The notes under the pieces were generated by a model, which made no database searches, was not told where the DNA came from, and saw nothing but the letters and a program-made list of their open reading frames with translations. From the NCBI RefSeq assembly GCF_000204055.1, contig NW_006768776.1, positions 1,085,019 through 1,149,018 of the forward strand: DNA of 64,000 bases, written 5' to 3'. Each line of letters begins with the position of its first letter. Within the stretch, counting starts at the first letter, position 1. Source of the DNA: Melampsora larici-populina 98AG31. Lineage: Eukaryota; Basidiomycota; Pucciniomycetes; Pucciniales; Melampsoraceae. The translations under genes and the position numbers were made by a program. Positions 56,675-64,000 of the stretch are shown here, in pieces.

Positions 56675-58898
56675 ATGGGTCAAAATGTATCACGCAATGG
56701 AGCAGACAATGCTCAAACAGATCAATTTCATTCATCGTATAATTGCAAAGATCCTCCTTCCAGTTATCAAATCAAAACTATTACAAGAAAACCTTTTGAT
56801 TATATTCCAAGAACACCGCAACAAATCAGAGCACAACCTTACTCGAATTCACCTACCAAGTCTTTAAGATTGGAATCCGATCTAGTCACAATGACTGATT
56901 CAGATCTTGAACAAAACTTGTATCATGATCCCTCACCCCCTTCTGATACAAAAAAGAAGGTCAAGAAACGTCGACATCGAGAACATCAAGAAAAATTATT
57001 GATTGAGAATGAACCTGACTCACCTCTTAAATCCGCAAAGTCTAAGGCAAAAAAGTGCAATAAGAGGAAGCATAAACCGTCCCCGGATGAGCCATCAGAG
57101 TCACCTCCACCATCTCTTTCAAAAGAAAAAAGTAAGAAAAAAAAGAAGATGAAATCCAATTTGACTTCAGAACACAATCCTGTTAGCTCTCATCCTCAAC
57201 AACCTGATAGCCACGAAGCTGTTAACCGCCCACACCTTTGGATTCCCTCCAAAAAACACCAATTTGAGACTCTCATCGACTATGGCTGTGTTGTTGACGA
57301 GCAAAACTACCCGATTTACCCCAATGGAGACATGGTTGCTATGTTGCTTGGACACACAATGAAAACGGATACTTCCAACAAAGACTGGAACACATTGAGA
57401 TTTACCTGTCTTGGAGTGATGAAGTGCTCAAACTCTTCTTGTTGATTTGCTGGTTCACCTCCGACTGGGTACAAGATGATTGAAAAACTTCTAAATCAGT
57501 AAGTTTTTTGTTAATTACTTCATTCTTTTTGTATGAAAGACTTACCACCACTCTAATATTCAAACAGAGGCACTGTGTGTTCCATTGACGACTGTGACGG
57601 CATCCAGGAACATGTTGAATGTAATGCTAAATGTTGATTTGACAAAGAGTACAACACCGGATGGAGTATACTGCGACACCAAGGCAAACACAAGCATATT
57701 TGGCCCAATGCTAAAAAGGCAGATCCCCTATCAAAGGGAAAATTGAAAGAAATCATCACCAATGACCCAACAACTGGTCCTTTGGGTTTAAAGGTACATG
57801 GTATTTCTTTTTTGGTATATTGACCAAGTGCTGACATTAATTCCACCGTAGGTTGGACATGCTCATGTAGGAAAGGCTCCTATTCAAACAGTTGTGGATA
57901 CACATCCATCCTTTGGACATATTGACCACTTAGGCTATCTTCAGCGGTATTTCCTGGTACAAGAAGGCTTGATGACTGATTCTCAGTACCCAGACGGTGG
58001 TGATAGATGAATCCATCAACTGATCTATTGGACCATGTACGTCAAATTCAATTTTTCTTTTCCTTTTCCTTTCTATTGATTTGTATTATAATCCCAGGTT
58101 TCTCTCTCCATTACCATGTTTCCATTTTCAGCAATGGAATGTGCATAGTGTCCGCATCTTTCAATATCAAAGACATTCATTTCTCTTTCCAGACTAATTT
58201 GATGGCCGAGGTTCTTGTGCTTGAAGACAACGGCAAATCTTATGAAGGCGGCCTTTTATCCGATGTTACTTACAGGTTCTTTAATCATGGCTACCTACTG
58301 ACGACTTCAATGTACTGCGAAAAACTTGAACAATTTGTACCAGTCCTTCTTTTGTGGATTAATGGTCTCTCTAAAGCTCATTACAAGGAAACTAAGTCAT
58401 TTAATTCCATTCTTGATGCCCTCGGACAGATTCCCTGTAGGAGGTGGTCTGCCAAAAGATGAAGATTCTGCCAAAGCTGCCGCTAATGAAGAACACAATC
58501 ACAAAGATCTTGTAGAAATGAAAGTGGAAGCAGAAGAGGAAGTTGACCAACTTAAGGAAGAATCACTCAAAGATCAGGAACTCAAAGACAAAGCAATCAT
58601 TGAAGAATTGATGTCAAGCCCTGTTTTTCAGCCTCCTCCTCCTCCTCAGCATTTCAAAATCAAGGTCAAACTGGCTGCACAAGAACCAGAAAGAAACCAA
58701 GATGGTGAAAGGCCTACCAGTACGGATGATGTGAAGCCACGTAAGTCACTTACTTGAAATCATATCTTTGTCTTCCTACTGACAACATTTCCTTCTGATT
58801 CAGTCCAAAGGACTCAACGTTTAAAGAAGGCTATTGTTGACAAAGAACATGTTAAACCTGTAAAATCCATCAGAAAAAAAGGTGGTAAAAAACACTGA
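56675..58898 (+). pseudogene. GCM-domain transposase remnant with stops and a deleted catalytic core
   Basis: The first exon from ATG 56675 (MGQNVSRNGADN) carries a Lys-rich region and then the GCM/WRKY-like zinc domain. That domain reads WNTLRFTCLGVMKCSNSSC, then FAGSPPTGYKMIEKLLNQ, CSIDDCDGIQEHVECNAKC and RHQGKHKHIWP. TGA at 57443-57445 replaces what should be Trp in the C-W junction, and another in-frame TGA follows the ECNAKC motif near 57636. A later block (58190-58385) has LLSDVTYRFFNHGYLLTTSM and PVLLLWINGLSKAHY, the start of a transposase core. The frame then passes directly to a Lys/Glu-rich tail ending KKH at 58898. The rest of the core is absent, so this is an internally deleted, non-functional copy. 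Confidence 0.75.
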
Positions 58899-59290
58899 TG
58901 TGTCCTTTCCTTTTTTCAATTTTTTTTTTTATTTTTTTTTGATTGAGTCTTTCTTACTTTTGTATTTCTAGATTTAATTATTTCTCTACAGTCCTTTCTG
59001 ATATCATTTTATCTCCTGATTTATCTTCTTTATATTGATTCTCTACTGTCATTGCTGATTTTATTTTATCTCTGATTTTATTGTTTGTGTCTCCTTTCTG
59101 CTTTTGTGTCTTTTATTTCTTTCTCTTCTGTTGTGATTAGAGATGGTCATTTCACTTTTCTGTTTTATGGTTATTTCTGTTTTTCCTTATTTTTTTCCTT
59201 CCTCATTGTTATAAATGCTGTAATTAAAAGATGGTCATTGGGTGCGAAGGTTGTGTTGTGGAGCTGTGTGGGGTCCTTTTTGGTTTCCCC
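58899..59290. other. T-rich sequence inside the large transposon
   Basis: A T-rich tract following the transposase remnant, with ATTTATCTC/TGATTTTATT phrases. No coding sequence. Confidence 0.4.
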
Positions 59291-60015
59291 GTAGTCAGTG
59301 TAAAAAAACCACAACATACGGTGTAAAATTCGAATCTGGGGGGTTGATTTTCAATTTCTCCACTGGGTTCTTCACATCGTGCTTTTTGGTGTAAAGGCTC
59401 CACGGTGTAAAATTCTTACACTGTAAAATAATTTATATTTTTGCACCGTGATAATTTACACTGTATTAGTTGGTGGAAAAGAAACAAAAATACCCGGTGT
59501 AAAATTAAATATTACGGCCGGGTTCACAACTTTTACACTGTCTCACTTACACCACAATAAATTACACAGACTAAAAAAATGCAAGTCAGTGTAAATTTAT
59601 AAATACATCGGGGTTATTTGTAATTTTACACCTACTCGGGTTTACACCAAAAGCATGGGTGTAAACCACCCAGTGTAAAAATGTACCTCCCCATTTCAAA
59701 CGGCGTATACAGAGGTATACGGTATTGGTGATGTCGAGTTTGTAAATTGAACACTTCAAGTGGCTCACAGATTTTCAGAACCTGAAGGAGGTCCAGAACC
59801 TTACATATCTTCATGCTTGCCACATTGGTGACTCCGGCTGCACCCCTTTCCTTTTTCCTTGCGGACAGGGGTCATGAGTTACAAGTGAACTTTGGTGGTG
59901 CAAACAAGAGTGCACCTTGCATACATAGTCATTCTCAACACCGGTCGTTCTCGGTCTCCAAGATTGAGAGACTCAAAGAAGTCTATCCTACCTACCTTGC
60001 AATCATTCTGTAATA

Positions 60016-60104
60016 CAGTCGTGTTCAAAAAGCTTGCCACAAATTCACTGCCAAATTGCTCGAGTTTTGTGGGCAAACTTGGGCAAGCTTTTTGAAAACG
60101 ACTG
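60016..60104. mobile_element. Mariner-type MITE, 89 bp, TA duplication
   Basis: The ends CAGTCGTGTTCAAAAAGCTT and, inward from the right, CAGTCGTTTTCAAAAAGCTT are flanked by TA (60014-60015 and 60105-60106). Almost the whole element folds back. Related ends occur at 61583-61681, about 61491 and 62398. Confidence 0.85.
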
Positions 60105-60591
60105 TATATCTATCCATCAATCTTGATCAAATCTTATCCCGAACTAATCTGCAAATCAAATGATCACAATCCACCACAGTGATCTGTTTCTTGTTTCTCA
60201 TCAGCTTCAATATGATCTTTGTTTTGTCGTCAAATACCCCATGTTTTGTGAATTTGTGAATTGCATCTGAGCAACACACAAACCAAACCGCCGAGAAATA
60301 CGGCCGACGGTGCGGTGCGGTATGGTCTAGACACCGTAGGCTGCGGTACAACAGACTACGGTACGGTCGACCGTACCGTAGTGGGGTAAACCCCCAGGAA
60401 TATGGGGGTTGGTACCGTACCGCCTTCACCGTATTCGGAGTGTACATCACCGTAGTTCAAAGTGACAACGGTCACTCCGATATTTACTCAGCCTCCCATA
60501 TACAAATCCCAAGATGGTAAGAAACCAGCGCATCTGTCGACATTATTCCCAATCAAGATGCTATCACTTCAACCCATATGTTCAAAAATAG

Positions 60592-60923
60592 CCTTTACCA
60601 GCTAAATTCAATTCACGTCTTAGTCTACGTTCATGTTCTCTTGATTGCATATTACTCACTACTTCTTGTCTTAATTGTTCATTTTCTAATCTCTTTCTTT
60701 CTACTTCAACTCTTGTTCTATCATTTTCCCATCTGATTGATTCTTCACGATATCGTTCTTGTTCAATTTGATTATGTTCTAAGATCTCTCTTTCTTGTTG
60801 TTCATGTCTAGCTTTTTGAACTAGGTAAACTGCTTCTGCTCTTTGTCTTTCTAATTCATGTTCTTGTTCGATTGCAAACTCAGTTTCAAGTTGTCTTCTA
60901 GTTCTTTCTGATTGTAATTCGCG
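60592..60923 (-). pseudogene. Captured coiled-coil gene fragment
   Basis: On the minus strand an open frame ends at TGA 60592-60594 and runs back about 110 codons without a start. It reads RELQSERTRRQLETEFAIEQ near the break, then LERQRAEAVYLVQKARHEQQ, WENDRTRVEVERKRLENEQL and ends RELNLAGKGYF. The protein is Glu/Arg/Gln-rich, clearly coiled-coil, and looks like a gene's C-terminal exon. Upstream the frame hits a stop right at the boundary with the second fragment (about 60925). The source gene is not in this window. Confidence 0.65.
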
Positions 60924-60939
60924 GATTCAAGCTCCTAGC

Positions 60940-61109
60940 CCCAATACTTGAGAGCCTTTGTCGATGACCAGCTGTACCAATGGCACTGCCTGGATGATGC
61001 CACATTTGCTCCAAGAGAGACGCGAGTGATGAAGAAAGTGGTAATCGATTCGCAGTTCATCGTCAAAGACAATCTCCGTAATGATCACGCCAGCCTCCAA
61101 GGATGGTAG
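60940..61109 (+). pseudogene. Second captured exon-like fragment
   Basis: After CTCCTAG (a good splice acceptor) the frame reads PQYLRAFVDDQLYQWHCLDD, ATFAPRETRVMKKVVIDSQF and ends NDHASLQGW at TAG 61107-61109. Composition and codon use look coding, and the stretch is GC-richer than its surroundings. I do not recognise the parent protein. Strand and composition differ from the adjacent fragment, so two sources are likely. Confidence 0.5.
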
Positions 61110-61582
61110 GCGTGTGTCTGTCCAATTTTTCTATTCCTGTAGATAGGTTGATATTTCACCCATCTTTCTCTCTTTCATTCTTTTTTCTTTTCATTATCTC
61201 ATTTAATATGGCTGTAAACTGTTACTTTCTATTTTTATGTAAGTATTCATCACAGGCCTTTTTTTAGTTATTTGAGCCGCTGTGTACTTGTAGCCTATGG
61301 CGGCTACGGTAACTACGGCACGGCCCACTACGGGCTGACCGTACCGTAGTGTCCAGCCTGGGTCAGGAATACCCATGACTTCTCTACAACTACGGTACGG
61401 TTTTGAATTTAAACCGTACCACACCGCTGCAGGGACCGTAGTCCACTTCACTGCGGTCCGGTTTGAGTGTTGATCTGAGTGCTGTCGATTGCACAAAGCT
61501 TGCCAAAGTTTCAGCAGCAATTTGCTCTAGTTTTGTGGGGAAATTTGTTCAGAATTGGACAAGTTTTTCAAAGTTTACAGTA

Positions 61583-61681
61583 CAGTCAAATCACAAAAGC
61601 TTGAAGAACTTTGCCCTCTAAATCAGGCTAAATCCAAGCAAATTGGCGGGGATCTTGTGACAAGCTTTTGTGATTCGATTG
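61583..61681. mobile_element. Mariner-type MITE, 99 bp, TA duplication
   Basis: The ends CAGTCAAATCACAAAAGCTT and, inward from the right, CAATCGAATCACAAAAGCTT are flanked by TA (61581-61582 and 61682-61683). It is related to the 89-bp element at 60016. Confidence 0.8.
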
Positions 61682-62212
61682 TACATATCACATCAAAAAT
61701 ACAAATTCGTAGAGCTAAACTTGATGAGAAAACCCTGAGAAAACCGGTGTCTCGGAAGGGAAGCTAACAAGCTTTAAGTTTGAGATGTGTGGAATTTTTG
61801 CTGGGCGGAGATATCATTTGAGTCTGCGGGAGTTTGGGAGTATCAGGATCATAAGTCCAGACAGTGCCTTTATGCAGCCTGCTACAGAATTCTCCGTCCA
61901 GTGATAGTTCCACTGAAACCTATGGTGGAAAGAGCTTGGCTATGTTCTTGGCTATGTTACTAGTGAGAGAGTTATGTATATGCTGGCCAAACCTGACTAG
62001 GGTTTTGTTTTGTATCATTTTTTCAAAAATAACATGCATATGGCTGGGTATCATTATTCATATCTGTCACATAATCATCTGTTATTACTTCTTAAGGTCA
62101 GAAAATCAAACCCAAGAAGGTCTCTGGATTGGTTTTCCTTCAATCAGGGTCCTCCCAAGCTTTCAAAGTTGAGTTAGCTGTCCAAAGATGTAAAAGAGCA
62201 AGATGGACAAGG

Positions 62213-62323
62213 CACCGTGTCTGTGTAGGCTTTGCTAGTTGACGAGCGCATACCAACTCCCTTTCAGGCAGAAAGGGAAGTCATGCGCGCTCGTCAACAA
62301 GCGAACACTACCCGGACACAGTG
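62213..62323. mobile_element. Fold-back MITE, 111 bp
   Basis: The ends CACCGTGTCTGTGTAG and, inward from the right, CACTGTGTCCGGGTAG are similar. TIRs continue through GTTGACGAGCGC. Almost the entire element is a hairpin. The duplication is unclear (AGG on the left, AGG on the right). Confidence 0.65.
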
Positions 62324-62649
62324 AGGGGAGTTTCTAACTTGTATTGATCTTAGCTTCTCAGCTACTTTGTTATGGTTCAATTCTTGCATTTTTGGTACAG
62401 TCGATTGCAGAAAGCTTGCCAGATCGGTCAAGTCCTCTGCCTCACACCTGATCCGTGCACTCGCTTATGAGAAGTTTAGATCCAACTTTTTTTATTTTTT
62501 TTGTAACTTTGTCCCATCACCGATATCTCCATGATGGAAGTATTGGCCAACAGCTCACCCCCACGGTGGAACTGGTGGACCCTCACCCTCATCGATTCTC
62601 CTTCCACTTCCCTCCCTTTCATTAGTCGATTTCGGATTTTTCTCATTTC

Positions 62650-64000
62650 CCATTTGCCAAATCCTCAACATTTTTCCTAATGCCTCAAACTAATGGTTTC
62701 CTTAATCACACGTAAGTCATCTTATCATGCCTTCTATCACATCTATGTAATGTTGATTTTGAATCCTTTTTCTTTTCCTTTTTTCGGCTTTGATTTTGAT
62801 CTTTTTTTTGACCTTATAGATCAAACAGTACCCCAACTCCCTGTTCAAACGGACACTGTCACAAGCAAAGATGATACTCACTGTTGAGATGATTATGACT
62901 GATTTGGGGAGATCTTGTAATTGAGCTATCTCTGGTACCAGACCATTGTTTCCTTTTTTTTACAAAATATGTGTCCTCATGATAGGTTTTGCTTTACAAT
63001 ATCATAACTTATAGTTCATGTTTATGACTTGTCAAGTTGTAGTGACTGATGCTTATCCTAGTATATCTTCTTGAAGTTCATATTTGGTTGTGACGATACT
63101 TCTTGTTTTTGTTTTGATTATTGCAAGTTCAATGTGTTTTAAAATTATGAGCCTACAAACTGAGAAAGCCCCATCCATGTCACTCATGATCCAACATAAG
63201 TTGACCCCAAAAATGACTTTTAGTTAATCAAGCAGATTGTCATTCAGATCATTGTTTTTTCATTACCTTTGTTGTATCGACAAAAAATATTCAATGAGAC
63301 TATAATAATCTCCTTGCTTTTTCAATCAAATCTTGATGAAACAGAGGATTCAATATTTAGTTTGTTCAACAAAATCTCAACTAGAATATCAAAAGTTGTT
63401 CAAGCAAATACAACAATACTTGATTGAAAATTTCTTTTGTGTATTAAAAAGATTCCAACTATATGCTGACAAGTTATTCAAAGAAATCTCAATAATGTTT
63501 GTATCATTTCTTTGTCAATGTTTTGTCTCTAGCAATTAGAATACAAGTTCAGGTCTAAAAACTTTTTCAATCAAATCTGAATTAAGAAGATTAGTAATTT
63601 GATGTTTTGTATGGCAGATTAAACAAAAGTTGGCCAATTCTCCTGTTCTGCATTGATTTATCGGTCTGAGTCAGACAACACAACATTTCAAAGACATTTC
63701 AAAGTATCAAAGATGTTCAATAACAAAATAGATTGGTGAAAGAAGAACTTGTAATATCAATCCGACCAACAGGATGACCATTTTCACATCTCTTCTCAGG
63801 GACCGTGGCATCGGCGTTGGTGTAGCGGAACTGGGCGTGTGACAGTGCCCGTTTGAACAGGGAGTTGGGGCACTGTTTGATCTATAAGGTCAAAAAAGAA
63901 GAAAAGATCAAAATCAAAGCCAAAAAAAGAAAAAGATTCAAGATTCAAGATCAACATTACATAGATGTGGAAGGCATGATAAGATGACTTATGTGTGATT
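62650..64000. mobile_element. Second member of the long-TIR family, truncated by the window edge
   Basis: 62650-62880 matches the left arm of the element at 9801 (CATTTTTCCTAATGCCTCAA, the GTAAGT donor, the pyrimidine tract, ATAGATCAAACAGTACCCCA). The reverse complement reappears at 63840-64000. The core between them matches the core of the 9801 element in inverse orientation (for example TTTGTAGGCTCATA at 10739, and its complement near 63155). Divergence is clearly visible, so it is an older relative. The right end lies beyond the window. Confidence 0.82.

Larger units (their letters stand above)
55011..59631. mobile_element. Large GCM-domain DNA transposon derivative with GGTGTAAAATTA TIRs
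   Basis: The left arm (55011 onward) and the right arm (to 59631) match as inverted repeats for about 350-500 bp of underlying sequence. Shared blocks include AGTCTGTGTAATTTATTG, CCCGGCCGTAATATTTA and CACCGGGTATTTTTGTTT. The left arm is interrupted by two MITEs (55128-55629 and 55719-55941). TA adjoins both ends. The left end contains a tandem GGTGTAAAATTATAAATAAC unit (55011 and 55031). The interior encodes a broken transposase with a GCM-type zinc domain. Confidence 0.75.
60272..61472. mobile_element. hAT-like element carrying unrelated coding fragments (Pack-hAT)
   Basis: The ends CAACACACAAACCAAACCGC and, inward from the right, CAACACTCAAACCGGACCGC are flanked by ATCTGAG (60265-60271 and 61473-61479). 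Both subterminal regions are saturated with TACGGTA/CGGTACGG motifs in both orientations (60300-60430, 61310-61450), as hAT elements often are. The 1201-bp element has no transposase. Its core holds two coding-like fragments on opposite strands, described separately. Confidence 0.82.

Overview
The window looks like gene-sparse, transposon-rich nuclear DNA of a basidiomycete, most likely a rust fungus (Pucciniales). Genes are split by many short introns (about 50-100 bp, GTAAGT-type donors). Host genes are ordinary eukaryotic housekeeping genes. They sit as islands in DNA full of DNA transposons, a tyrosine-recombinase retroelement and many short inverted-repeat elements. The rust assignment is an inference from gene architecture and repeat style; no species marker is present.

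Host genes, left to right: casein kinase 2 beta subunit (690-1870, +); an unrecognised multi-pass membrane protein (3158-5620, +); a CorA-type magnesium transporter (6930-9479, -); monothiol glutaredoxin of the Grx5 type (30217-30850, +); a decayed 2-oxoglutarate dehydrogenase E1 copy (about 33346-35068, +); a poorly resolved small gene (35318-35861, -) divergent from ribosomal protein eS4 (36040-37340, +); 3-hydroxyisobutyryl-CoA hydrolase (38608-40539, +); a degenerate J-domain protein (46669-48271, -); and an ACOT9-like mitochondrial acyl-CoA thioesterase (50316-53551, -). Complete spliced models with all phases closing were worked out for CK2 beta (initiator A excepted), CorA, Grx5, eS4, HIBCH, the Tc1/IS630-like transposase and its passenger gene.

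Mobile DNA dominates 9.8-26 kb. A 1.67-kb long-TIR element (9801-11465) lies 6 bp from a 4.87-kb Tc1/IS630-like element (11474-16342). The larger element has ~90-bp TIRs and a TA duplication. It carries a transposase whose third catalytic residue is Lys instead of Glu, plus an intact six-exon, 708-residue passenger gene of unknown function. Next to it is a DIRS-type retrotransposon (gag, RT/RNase H, tyrosine recombinase; coding region 16732-25693). Its gag is split by a 4.2-kb hAT element (20363-24582), and removing that element plus one 7-bp duplication restores the gag frame exactly.

The right half holds a large GCM-domain transposon derivative (about 55011-59631) with younger MITEs nested in one TIR. 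It also holds a 1.2-kb hAT-like element (60272-61472) carrying two unrelated coding fragments (a Pack-TE), a 9-bp-TSD Mutator-like element, and several TA, TAA/TTA and TATAA MITEs. A second member of the long-TIR family runs off the right edge.

Three points stand out: the passenger gene in the Tc1/IS630-like element, the recurring 7-bp duplications of the hAT-like elements, and the Pack-hAT. Several transposon proteins carry defects explainable by single G-to-A or C-to-T transitions at catalytic or coding positions, consistent with mutational silencing.
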